Source: Bin87 sp963666865 (GTDB taxonomy: Bacteria > Chloroflexota > Dehalococcoidia > Lucifugimonadales > UBA3495). From it: DNA of 64,000 bases. Positions 9,672 through 16,471 of the stretch are shown here, one piece after another. The notes beneath the pieces were generated by a model that saw only the letters and a list, made by a program, of their open reading frames with translations, searched no databases and was not told the origin of the DNA. The stretch lies in contig OY763072.1 of the NCBI GenBank assembly GCA_963666865.1, forward strand, positions 3,162,001 through 3,226,000. The letters are read 5' to 3'. Both the position numbers and the translations under genes were made by a program. The first letter of the stretch is position 1. The number at the start of each line of letters is the position of its first letter.

Positions 9672-9902
9672 AATCCCATCAATCCAAAAATCCTAAAAAT
9701 CCTGATTCTGACAATACCCCCGGTCTCGTGCGTCGCCGGCGAGTAAGCCGGCAGGCGCGCAAACCTCACGCCCGCCCGCTTTCAACCGTAGTGTCGTCAT
9801 CATCAGTATTCGCGGGATCATGGCATTGGCAGGATTGGGTTGGCCGGCCCTTGCGCCGCGCCATCCTGAAAATCCAATAATCTTGAAAATCCTGCTTCTG
9901 AC
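9672..9902. repeat. AGGATTT-rich repeats, two copies in a gene-free gap
   Basis: The 429-base gap from 9578 to 10006 holds no convincing gene. It contains a short copy at 9672-9716 (AAAATCCTGATTCTGAC) and a longer hairpin copy at 9795-9902 that opens with GTCATCATCAG and closes with AAATCCTGCTTCTGAC. The longer copy closely matches the one at 10681. Confidence 0.65.
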
Positions 9903-10006
9903 GATCCCCCGCCGGGACAACGGGCCGACACCAGCAACCCGGAGCAATCCCCCTTGGCGGAGCGGCCGTCGGCAGCGCAGGATAATACAAGGACGCCCGC
10001 CAATTG

Positions 10007-10372
10007 ATGCGCCAAATCAACCACCACGCCTTTGAGTACACTGTACTTGCCACCGCCGTTATGGTGCTGGTCCACTGGTTCAGGGACGACATTCATGCCG
10101 GGGCTGTTGCCATCGCCAATGCCACCGCAAACGCGCTGGGCGTTCCGCCACTTTCATACGCCTACGCGTTGCTCTTGGAGACGCTCAAAATGGTGTTGCA
10201 AAAAATCAAGCGCGACCTTTTCAACTCGATACGTTCCGACGGCCACAAAGCGGGCCGCGAAGCCGGAATCAAGCACCTGCTCCGACAGCAAAACCCCCAA
10301 GCCGACGAAGCGGAAATCCAGCGCCGCTACGAAGCAGCCATCACCACCATGAGCGACGACCCACGGACTTGA
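10007..10372 (+). CDS. Hypothetical small protein with N-terminal hydrophobic segment
   Basis: This protein of about 121 residues is not recognised. Residues 10-25 (YTVLATAVMVLVHWF) are hydrophobic enough to be a membrane or buried helix. The second half (LHLL-type and QRRYEAAITTMSDD) is charged and helical. A TTG at 10004 is an alternative start, and neither has a strong ribosome site. It is followed after 4 bases by another small ORF, so they may be co-transcribed. Confidence 0.45.
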   Translation: MRQINHHAFEYTVLATAVMVLVHWFRDDIHAGAVAIANATANALGVPPLSYAYALLLETLKMVLQKIKRDLFNSIRSDGHKAGREAGIKHLLRQQNPQADEAEIQRRYEAAITTMSDDPRT

Positions 10373-10376
10373 TCGA

Positions 10377-10598
10377 ATGCTCGTACCGGAAGCCTTCAAC
10401 CGGGCCGCCGCCCTGCCTCCCGAAGCACAGGACCGGTTCGCCGGATTCTCACTGGCCGAGCTCGAGGCTGACCAAAAATGGGACCAACTATTCGACCGGC
10501 CCGAATCCGATGAGTCGCTGAGCCGCCTCGCTATCGAAGCATTGGCCGACCACCGCGCCGGTGCCACCACTCCGTTGGACCCGGCCAACCTCGAGTAG
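10377..10598 (+). CDS. Small antitoxin-like protein
   Basis: The gene encodes 73 residues, not assigned to a family. The C-terminal 38 residues (KWDQLFDRPESDESLSRLAI, ending in PLDPANLE) recur almost unchanged in a truncated copy at 11293. The size, acidity and flexible ending resemble antitoxins of addiction modules, which is only a resemblance. It starts 4 bases after the preceding ORF. Confidence 0.5.
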   Translation: MLVPEAFNRAAALPPEAQDRFAGFSLAELEADQKWDQLFDRPESDESLSRLAIEALADHRAGATTPLDPANLE

Positions 10599-10680
10599 GA
10601 CCGACTGCTCCGACGCAGTTAGCCCGACGCTGCCGGCGGCCACGCCAACCTCACGCGCCCCCGCTTTCAACCGCGGCGTC

Positions 10681-10787
10681 GTCAGAATCAGGATTTGCGG
10701 GATTATGGGATTGGCAGGATTGGGTTGGCCGCCCCTTGCGCTGCGTCATCCTGAAAATCCAATAATCTTGTAAATCCTGCTTCTGAC
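10681..10787. repeat. AGGATTT-rich hairpin repeat, complete copy
   Basis: The copy runs from GTCAGAATCAGGATTTGCGG to AAATCCTGCTTCTGAC, so its ends are inverted repeats, with GGATTGGCAGGATTGGG in the middle. Together with the promoter module after it, it fills the 306-base gap before the HEPN-like gene. Confidence 0.7.
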
Positions 10788-10791
10788 AATT

Positions 10792-10881
10792 CCCCGGCGG
10801 GATAACGGCCAACATCGCTCCAGCCCAGGCCCCCACGCCGTCCGCGCCATTGCCCAGGCCGGTTAGAGTCGCTAACCTGCC
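10792..10881 (+). promoter_or_regulatory. Duplicated upstream module with promoter, copy A
   Basis: About 90 bases here are nearly identical to 12160-12250. Both contain GCCCAGGCCCCCACGCCG, and both end in TTGCCC, 17 bases, TAACCT, a sigma70-like -35/-10 pair (10850-10855 and 10873-10878). This copy lies directly upstream of the HEPN-like gene; the other is upstream of a retropepsin-like gene. Confidence 0.6.
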
Positions 10882-10904
10882 TAAACAGTCTGAGGAGCGC
10901 CAGA

Positions 10905-11264
10905 GTGACCACCCGGAAATATCAACAGGCTAGCGAGTATTTTCTGGCGCAAGCCGGACGAGAACTAGCCGCCGGCGACCTGCCCCAGGCATCCGAGAAA
11001 GGCTGGGGCGCGGCCACCCAGATTCTCAAGGCCATTGCGGAACAGCGCGGTTGGGAGCACAACCGTCACCGGCACTACCTCAGAATCGCCAGCCGGCTCC
11101 GGGCCGAAACCGGCGACGGCGACATTCGCCGCTTGTTTGGCAGCGCCAGCCTGCTGCACGAAAACTTCTACGAAAACGAGCTGATGACCGAAGACGTAGC
11201 CGGCGGCCTGGACGACGTGAAAGCCCTGATCGACAAACTCCGGCCCCTGCTGTCCCAACCGTAG
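10905..11264 (+). CDS. HEPN-like (PaREP1-type) protein
   Basis: This 119-residue all-helical protein starts at a GTG preceded by GAGG. It resembles the PaREP1/HEPN type: ASEYFLAQAGRELAAGDL is followed by QASEKGWGAATQILKAIAEQ and a C-terminal helical bundle with LLHENFYEN. HEPN domains are small helical bundles, many of them toxins or RNases. A second member is at 43482 and shares the QASEKGWGAA block. No classical RxxxxH RNase motif stands out, so catalytic activity is uncertain. It sits behind a duplicated promoter module and before a truncated antitoxin-like copy and a NYN nuclease. Confidence 0.65.
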   Translation: MTTRKYQQASEYFLAQAGRELAAGDLPQASEKGWGAATQILKAIAEQRGWEHNRHRHYLRIASRLRAETGDGDIRRLFGSASLLHENFYENELMTEDVAGGLDDVKALIDKLRPLLSQP

Positions 11265-11292
11265 CGACCGAACCAAGATCCGTAGGATAACC

Positions 11293-11415
11293 ATGAAGCA
11301 AAAATGGGACCAACTATTCGACCGGCCGGAATCGGATGAGTTGCTGAGCCGCCTCGCCATCGCAGCATTGGCCGACCACCGCGCCGGCGCCACCACTCCG
11401 TTGGACCCGGACAAC
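11293..11415 (+). pseudogene. Truncated copy of the 10377 antitoxin-like gene
   Basis: Starting at an ATG with GTAGGA before it, 41 codons read KWDQLFDRPESDELLSRLAI and end PLDPDN, matching the C terminus of the 10377 product. The copy has lost the original stop, and its frame runs on without a stop into the NYN gene at 11533. A promoter and terminator-like hairpin lie between, so a fusion product is less likely than a decayed duplicate. Confidence 0.55.
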
Positions 11416-11433
11416 TGCGGGCGCGCGAACGGC

Positions 11434-11463
11434 TTGACGGCGCCCCGCGAACGGCGTTATACT
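11434..11463 (+). promoter_or_regulatory. Sigma70-like promoter of NYN gene
   Basis: TTGACG at 11434-11439 is followed after 18 bases by TATACT at 11458-11463. Transcription would begin near 11470, giving a leader of about 63 nucleotides before the NYN start codon. Confidence 0.6.
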
Positions 11464-11492
11464 GGCCTTGATTTACCCCCCGCCCGCACGAG

Positions 11493-11528
11493 CTGGCTTG
11501 CGCCAGTTTCCCCGGTCGGGGTTTTTTT
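11493..11528 (+). terminator. Attenuator-like hairpins before NYN start
   Basis: A perfect hairpin CTGGC-TTGC-GCCAG (11493-11506) is followed by CCCC-GGTC-GGGG and seven T residues (11510-11528). The T run ends 4 bases before the NYN ATG, so this is either an attenuator in the NYN leader or the end of a short independent transcript. Confidence 0.55.
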
Positions 11529-11532
11529 GCTT

Positions 11533-12123
11533 ATGGACACCATAGTTTTCATTGACGGGCAGAATCTCTACCACTTGGCGAAGGACGCTTGGCACGCAAA
11601 CCCGATGGACAAAGCATCGCCTTACGCTTGGCCTAGTTATGACGTCGAAAAAATAGCCGACGCCTTGGTCAGCAGAGAGGCTGGCCGTACTCTGTCCCAA
11701 ATCCGTTTCTATACCGGTGTTCCAAACCGATCCAGTAATCCGTACTGGCACGGGTTCTGGACTAACAAGCTCAGATACTTGTCCCGCCGGGGCATCTACG
11801 TTTATCAGGGCAAGGTCAACCGGGGCGGCCAGGAAAAAGGTGTTGACGTCAGCCTTGCCCTGGACTTGGTGCAGGCGACCCACGAACGCCGCTACGACGT
11901 GGCCATCATCGTCAGCCAGGATTCCGACTTTGGCCCGGCGGTCAGCCTGGCCAAGCAGATTGCCGCGTCGCAGAACCGGATGCTCACCTTTGAATCCGCG
12001 TTCCCTGTGGGCCCGGGCAGCGCCTCCCGCCGCGGCATCCACGGCACAAACTGGGTTCACATAGACCAGGCGATGTACGACGCCTGCCTTGACCCCAGGG
12101 ACTACCGGCCCGCCCGACGCTGA
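11533..12123 (+). CDS. NYN domain (LabA/DUF88-type) putative ribonuclease
   Basis: This 196-residue protein has the PIN-like NYN fold. Its N terminus is the classic MDTIVFIDGQNLYHLAKD with the first catalytic Asp. The middle has KGVDVSLALDLVQATHERRY and the third acidic patch is IIVSQDSDFGPAVSLAKQ. NYN proteins are metal-dependent RNases or RNA-processing factors. The frame is open upstream to 11293, but the start is set at 11533 because family homology begins exactly at that Met and a promoter plus terminator-like structure lies just before it. Neighbouring HEPN and retropepsin-like genes suggest an accessory or defence setting. Confidence 0.85.
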   Translation: MDTIVFIDGQNLYHLAKDAWHANPMDKASPYAWPSYDVEKIADALVSREAGRTLSQIRFYTGVPNRSSNPYWHGFWTNKLRYLSRRGIYVYQGKVNRGGQEKGVDVSLALDLVQATHERRYDVAIIVSQDSDFGPAVSLAKQIAASQNRMLTFESAFPVGPGSASRRGIHGTNWVHIDQAMYDACLDPRDYRPARR

Positions 12124-12159
12124 CGCCAACCCAATCCAGAAAATCCCCCTTTTGACGTT

Positions 12160-12250
12160 TCCCCGCCGGGACAACGGCCAACATCCCCCCGGCCCAGGCC
12201 CCCACGCCGCCGGCGCCATTGCCCAGGCCGGTTAGAGTTGCTAACCTGAC
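12160..12250 (+). promoter_or_regulatory. Duplicated upstream module with promoter, copy B
   Basis: This is the second copy of the module at 10792-10881, ending in TTGCCC (12219-12224), 17 bases, TAACCT (12242-12247). It begins just after a truncated AGGATTT-type repeat (12128-12156) and drives the retropepsin-like gene at 12274. Confidence 0.6.
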
Positions 12251-12273
12251 CAAGCACGAAGAGGAGCAATGCA

Positions 12274-12630
12274 ATGGGAACCGTAGTGGTCACCATAGGC
12301 ATCGGAGACCCGCAAGGCCGGAGGTTCGAAAACATCGATGTAATCGTGGACACCGGCTCAACCTTCACTGCGGTACCCAGAACCACGTTGCAGCGGCTGG
12401 GAGTGCCGGTGCAACGCTCCGTACAGTCTGAACTGGCCGACGGAAGCAACGCCCCGGTGGACCTCGGAAAAACCATGGTCAGACTTGAAGGACTGGAATT
12501 CTCCACGCCGGTGATCTTCGCCGAAGCGGGCGAGCCCACTTTGCTTGGCGTGGTCACGCTGGAAGAAGCGCTGCTGGCCGTAGATCCCGTGGCCGGACGC
12601 CTTATGCCAACGAACGCGCTGCGCCTTTAG
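12274..12630 (+). CDS. Retropepsin-like aspartic protease family protein
   Basis: This 118-residue single-domain protein of the clan AA aspartyl protease type has the catalytic triad at Asp26 in VIVDTGSTFTAVP and the second glycine-rich hydrophobic element at EPTLLGVVTLEEALLAVDP. Such one-domain proteins act as dimers when active. Many short bacterial members have no known substrate. GAGGAG lies 8 bases before the ATG. Two other retropepsin-like genes are in the window (30649 and 63456), but unlike them this one has no small partner gene upstream. Confidence 0.8.
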   Translation: MGTVVVTIGIGDPQGRRFENIDVIVDTGSTFTAVPRTTLQRLGVPVQRSVQSELADGSNAPVDLGKTMVRLEGLEFSTPVIFAEAGEPTLLGVVTLEEALLAVDPVAGRLMPTNALRL

Positions 12631-12633
12631 TCA

Positions 12634-12650
12634 ATGATTATTCGCCCCTG
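12634..12650. repeat. Half copy of the 28-bp palindrome
   Basis: ATGATTATTCGCCCCTG matches one arm plus the centre of the 28-bp palindrome; the other arm is missing. Like the full copies it lies a few bases after a stop codon. Confidence 0.6.
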
Positions 12651-12677
12651 CACCTTCCCGACCAACGGAGCTAGAAC

Positions 12678-13490
12678 ATGAGCAGCAGACCACACGGCAT
12701 CGACGGATGGGGTTATCCCAATCAGGAGTACGCGCCGGTACCGCGCGTGATTACCGAGGCTCCCCGCAGCGCCCTGGTAGTCACGCCGCATCCCGACGAC
12801 GCCGAGGGCGGGTGCGGGGCCACCATGGCCAAGTGGATCGCCGACTCGGGCACCAAGGTGGTCATTCTGATGTGCACCAACGGCAACAAGGGCACCGGAG
12901 ACCGTTCCTTCACTCCGGAATCCCTGGCGGCCACCCGTGAGATAGAGCAGCAGAACGCCGCCGACGTGTTGGGTGTCGCCGAGGTGGTCTTCCTCCGCTA
13001 CGGGGACGGCGAGCTGGAGGACACCTACGCGTATCGCGGCCAGGTGGTGCGGGAAATTCGCCGGCACAAGCCGGAGATTATCTTTGGCATCGACCCCTAC
13101 CGCGTAACCTCCCACACCCACCGGGACCACCGCCACAGCGGACAGGCCGCCCTGGATGCCGCCTTCTCTTACGCCTGGAGCTGGCTGGACTTCCCGGAGC
13201 AAATCAAAGAGGAGGGTCTGGAACCCCATAAGGTCCGGGAGGCCCTGCTCTGGGGATCAGAGCGTCCCGACACCTTCGTCTCCATCACCGAAAAGCACAT
13301 CCTCCAAAAAGCCGAGGCCCTCAGCAAGCACGCATCCCAGATCAGCGCTCGCACCAGGTCGCAACGCCTGGACCGGATGACGGAAGGCTGCCGCTTGCAG
13401 GGCGAACGCTGCGGCGTCCCCTACGCGGAGGGTTTCCGCCGCATCGAGTTCAACCTGGGCAGCGACGAGTGGTGGCTGCTGAATCGGTAG
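12678..13490 (+). CDS. PIG-L family deacetylase (LmbE-like)
   Basis: This 270-residue zinc-dependent hydrolase removes N-acetyl groups from sugar or thiol conjugates in this family. The first metal-binding motif is TPHPDDAEGGCG (His38, Asp41) and the second is HTHRDHRHSG, giving the usual His-Asp-His site on a Rossmann-like fold. The length is normal. GGAG precedes the ATG. It is followed after 9 bases by an unrelated small gene. The acceptor is unknown; mycothiol-like or GlcNAc substrates are only family precedents. Confidence 0.9.
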   Translation: MSSRPHGIDGWGYPNQEYAPVPRVITEAPRSALVVTPHPDDAEGGCGATMAKWIADSGTKVVILMCTNGNKGTGDRSFTPESLAATREIEQQNAADVLGVAEVVFLRYGDGELEDTYAYRGQVVREIRRHKPEIIFGIDPYRVTSHTHRDHRHSGQAALDAAFSYAWSWLDFPEQIKEEGLEPHKVREALLWGSERPDTFVSITEKHILQKAEALSKHASQISARTRSQRLDRMTEGCRLQGERCGVPYAEGFRRIEFNLGSDEWWLLNR

Positions 13491-13499
13491 GGGTTTAGC

Positions 13500-14045
13500 A
13501 TGGCGACTGATGATGACATACTCGAAGGCGGGCTGCATCGTGTCACCTGGCTTCGATACTACTTTGCTGAGGAAGAGCTGCGCACGTATGCCCCGGAAGT
13601 CGCTCTCGACGTGGGGTATGAAACGGGGCGAGTCATTTCCAACGGCGAACTGCTGAAAATGGCCCTGGCCACCGATGTCAGCGACTTATCATCGGAGACT
13701 CTGCGCAGGTTCCGGCGTATGGATTTGGCGCTGGAAGTCTCCGACGACGCTGGCGAGCTTCGCTACTTTGCCGTCGAGATCGCTTTCCGGGCCGAGCAAA
13801 GCGGCATTGACCGCGCCCGCGCCAACGCCCGGCTGCTGGCGCGGTTCATTGGCCGTTCCGCTCACGCCGTCATCGCCGTGGGCAGGGACTGCCCTAACCT
13901 GCCGGAAGCGGCCCTGAACTACCAGTATCCTGTTCTGTTGGACACCGCAGATGGGGAGCAAGTCTATCTGCACCAACTGCATGAACGAAACTTGGAAAGG
14001 GCAGAGGCCGACATGCGCTACCAAAGGGAGCACTACGGCTACTGA
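13500..14045 (+). CDS. Hypothetical protein, possible PD-(D/E)XK-like fold
   Basis: This 181-residue protein has an N-terminal helical region and a core strand pattern LALEVSDDAGELRYFAVEIA followed by a helix (RARANARLLARFIG) and AHAVIAVGRDCP. The alternation of an acidic strand, VEI strand and long helix recalls restriction-endonuclease-like folds, but the lysine of the E-x-K motif is replaced by Ala, so activity is doubtful. It ends 7 bases inside the convergent isochorismatase-like gene. The family is not recognised. Confidence 0.6.
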   Translation: MATDDDILEGGLHRVTWLRYYFAEEELRTYAPEVALDVGYETGRVISNGELLKMALATDVSDLSSETLRRFRRMDLALEVSDDAGELRYFAVEIAFRAEQSGIDRARANARLLARFIGRSAHAVIAVGRDCPNLPEAALNYQYPVLLDTADGEQVYLHQLHERNLERAEADMRYQREHYGY

Positions 14046-14647
14046 CTCCCAATCGCCCCAATCACTTCGTCCGCCGTTGCCACCCACGCCATGCGCGGGA
14101 AGATGATGTCCATGCAGACGTCGTGCTCGGTGGCGGTGCCGGCCGCGCAGCAGTCCCGCACCACGATGCAGTCGTAGTCCTTGTCTCTGGCGTCGCGCAG
14201 CGAGCCTTCCACCACGCCGGTGGTGGAGTAGCCGGTCAGAATTAGGGTGGTGATGCCGAACCGGCGCAGGTACACCTCGATGTCGGTGGTGTTGAACGGG
14301 CTGGTAGTGTGCTTGATGATTATTGGGTCTTCCAGTCGGGGCGCCAACTCGGACACCACCTCGGCGTCGTGGGTGCCAGCAGTCAGGCGCGGGCCGGCGT
14401 CGGCGGCACTGGCCGGCGCGCCGAAGGGCGGACGGGGCGCGTCCCGCCGGTCGGGGCGGCGGTTCACCACCACGTAGAGCACCGGCATTCCCACGGAGCG
14501 GGCCTTTTCCAGCAGGCGCGCGCTGTTGGCGATGATCTCCGCGCCGGACCGGGGCTGCACGGGCATCGCGCCGCCCTTGATGAGTTCGTTCTGCATATCC
14601 TGGATCAACAACGCAGTGCAGTTGGGGTCGATGGTGATGTCAGGCAT
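14039..14647 (-). CDS. Isochorismatase-like hydrolase lacking the usual Cys
   Basis: This 202-residue protein has the isochorismatase/cysteine hydrolase fold. Asp17 in LLIQDMQNELIKGG and the Lys in IIIKHTTSPFNTTDIE are two of the three catalytic positions. The third, usually Cys in a T-x-x-C-V pattern, is Gly here (GYSTTGVVEGSLRDARDKDYD), as in true isochorismatases such as EntB. The start at 14647 is set by GGGAGG 6 bases upstream; an ATG 57 bases earlier lacks a site. It overlaps the upstream MmcB-like gene by 8 bases, so the two are probably co-transcribed. Confidence 0.85.
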   Translation of the reverse strand: MPDITIDPNCTALLIQDMQNELIKGGAMPVQPRSGAEIIANSARLLEKARSVGMPVLYVVVNRRPDRRDAPRPPFGAPASAADAGPRLTAGTHDAEVVSELAPRLEDPIIIKHTTSPFNTTDIEVYLRRFGITTLILTGYSTTGVVEGSLRDARDKDYDCIVVRDCCAAGTATEHDVCMDIIFPRMAWVATADEVIGAIGSQ

Positions 14648-15380
14648 GGTTTTCCTCCCTTGCCGGTAACTCGGTTGCGCGGGGAACGTTGCTGTTGTTG
14701 TCAAGATGCGGGAAGCGCGCTCCCTCGGTGCCCCAGCGGACGCCGTAAGCCCGCATCATGGTAGTGGAGTTGGCGCGGGCGATGGCCCGCAGCGCGTTGG
14801 ACACGATGCCGCCGTCCTTGCGTATCGCCTTTTCGGCAGCCGATACCACCTCTCGCGGACCCGACTCCAGCAAGCCCCAGGCCGGCGGCAGCATCTCGGC
14901 CGGCACTACGCCCGCCGGAGCCATGATGTAGTGGTAGTCGGCGATGGCCAGGAATCGCGGGTCGTGGAACTTGGTTGATATGGAAGCCAGCCGCTCGCGC
15001 AGCCGTTTCGCTTCCTGTTCCAATCGGGTCAGGTCTCCGTTGGCCGAGTGATAACCCGGCGACTGCGCCAGCTCCATGCGCCGGCGCAGCGCGTCCTGGC
15101 GTTGGCGCAGACGGACGATAGCCGCCTCGGTGTGGTTGTCGCGGGTGAAATCGGCGCGGGAGGCTTTAACTTCAACGGCATAAATCACGTTGTTGGGACC
15201 AACGCCCACCACATCAACGACGGAACCCCACGGCCCCTGCAACCGGACTTCCAGACCAATGCAGCGACACCGGGCCTCGCAGTACAGCCATTCCCAAGCC
15301 TCCCACTTCAGCCGGTAAGCCAGTTCCGACTCGCTGCCCAGCTTGAAGCGCCGGGCATCTAGCTCAACCGCCATCTCCAT
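14640..15380 (-). CDS. MmcB-like PD-(D/E)XK nuclease-fold protein
   Basis: This protein of about 246 residues has an N-terminal nuclease-like domain resembling the MmcB DNA-repair family. Its core is SVVDVVGVGPNNVIYAVEVK followed by ASRADFTRD, with Asp and E-x-K in the PD-(D/E)XK arrangement. Residues about 90-135 are highly charged and likely coiled coil. The C terminus is helical. The longest frame begins at 15392 inside a dispersed repeat (its ATGACGG is repeat sequence), so the next ATG at 15380 is preferred, with 15374 also possible. Confidence 0.7.
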   Translation of the reverse strand: MEMAVELDARRFKLGSESELAYRLKWEAWEWLYCEARCRCIGLEVRLQGPWGSVVDVVGVGPNNVIYAVEVKASRADFTRDNHTEAAIVRLRQRQDALRRRMELAQSPGYHSANGDLTRLEQEAKRLRERLASISTKFHDPRFLAIADYHYIMAPAGVVPAEMLPPAWGLLESGPREVVSAAEKAIRKDGGIVSNALRAIARANSTTMMRAYGVRWGTEGARFPHLDNNSNVPRATELPAREENHA

Positions 15381-15386
15381 GCCAAC

Positions 15387-15413
15387 CGTCATTCCGGCGA
15401 AAGCCGGAATCCA
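15387..15413. repeat. CCGGAATGACGG-type repeat, short copy
   Basis: CGTCATTCCGGCGAAAG followed by CCGGAATCCAC forms a short hairpin. It lies between the convergently oriented repeat border of the flavin oxidoreductase stop and the start of the MmcB-like gene. Confidence 0.75.
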
Positions 15414-15416
15414 CCC

Positions 15417-16439
15417 CTACTGCTCTTGCAACTCCCGCACAATGCGGCGCAGTTGAGACTCTTCGGCATCGCCGGTAGTCTGAATGGTGAAGTGCATCTC
15501 GTCCACCATGTCGCCGTAGCGTTCCTTGAACATGCCGGGAATGTCGTCGTATTCCCCGATGATGGACAGGGCATTCAACATTTCGTCCGGCACAAGGGCG
15601 GTCATATCGTCCCAGCGGCCTTCCCGGGAAAGCGCGTGGAGTTGTCGCCCGATGTCCTCGAAGCCGTGGCACTCCAGCACCGGGAAGTAGGTGCGGGTGG
15701 ACGAGTAGAAGGCGATGCGCTTCCGCGTCTCCTCCGTAGCCTCGCGGATGGCGGCCTGGTTGGGACCGGTTACGATGAAGCCGTTGCCGACAATGGTGAC
15801 GTCGTCAACGCTGCGACCGGCCCGGCGCGCGCCCTCGGCCACGTTGGGCAGCACCACCTGCCGCACGTACTCCGGCGACACCAGGCTGTGCAGCATCAGG
15901 CCGTCGCTGCATTCGCCGGCCACCAGACAGTTGTAGCCGTTCACGGCCGCGGTGAATACCTCGGGATGCGGGTAATCGCTGGGGCCGGGGCTGAAGAAGG
16001 GCGTCATCAGCGAGAATTGGTAGAAATCGCCGGCATACTCCAGGTTGCTGCCGGTGTCCCAGCAGTTCCAGATGGAGTGCAGGGATTGCACGTACTCGCG
16101 CAGTCGCGGCCCCGGCGAGCCGGTCCAGCGGGTGGCGAACCGCCGCTCGATATGCCCCTTCACCTGCGTACCCAGGCCCAGGCGGAACCGGCCGCCGCTG
16201 TTGTCCTGCAAGTCGCGGGCGGTGTAGGCCACCACCATGGGCGAGCGGGGAAAGGCGATGGCGACGTGAGTTTCCAGCGTAACCCGGCTGGTGGAAGTGG
16301 CGGCTACGGCCAGGGGCAGGAAGGGATCGTGGGCCGTCTCGTTGGTGGAAACGCCATCGTAACCCATGGACTCCGCCCAGGCCGACTCGGCGGCCACGGC
16401 GTTCAGGTCGCGTGATCGGAGGGAATAGACAACTCGCAT
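15417..16439 (-). CDS. Luciferase-like (LLM class) flavin-dependent oxidoreductase
   Basis: This 340-residue TIM-barrel enzyme uses FMN or F420 to oxidise or hydroxylate an organic substrate. The family pattern is clear: AAESAWAESMGYDGVSTNET near the N terminus, the barrel strand VTLETHVAIAFPRSPMVVAY, the cofactor segment GGRFRLGLGTQVKGHIERRF, and AAVNGYNCLVAGECSDGLML. The length is normal. It is separated from the downstream gene by a repeat and looks monocistronic. F420 and FMN users cannot be told apart here. Confidence 0.88.
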   Translation of the reverse strand: MRVVYSLRSRDLNAVAAESAWAESMGYDGVSTNETAHDPFLPLAVAATSTSRVTLETHVAIAFPRSPMVVAYTARDLQDNSGGRFRLGLGTQVKGHIERRFATRWTGSPGPRLREYVQSLHSIWNCWDTGSNLEYAGDFYQFSLMTPFFSPGPSDYPHPEVFTAAVNGYNCLVAGECSDGLMLHSLVSPEYVRQVVLPNVAEGARRAGRSVDDVTIVGNGFIVTGPNQAAIREATEETRKRIAFYSSTRTYFPVLECHGFEDIGRQLHALSREGRWDDMTALVPDEMLNALSIIGEYDDIPGMFKERYGDMVDEMHFTIQTTGDAEESQLRRIVRELQEQ

Positions 16440-16471
16440 GGGGGTTTTGCTCCTGTGGATGATAATCCTCG

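Noticed and set aside
11293..12123. Single fused antitoxin-NYN protein
   Set aside because: The frame is open, but a promoter and terminator-like hairpin lie inside it and NYN homology starts exactly at the Met at 11533.
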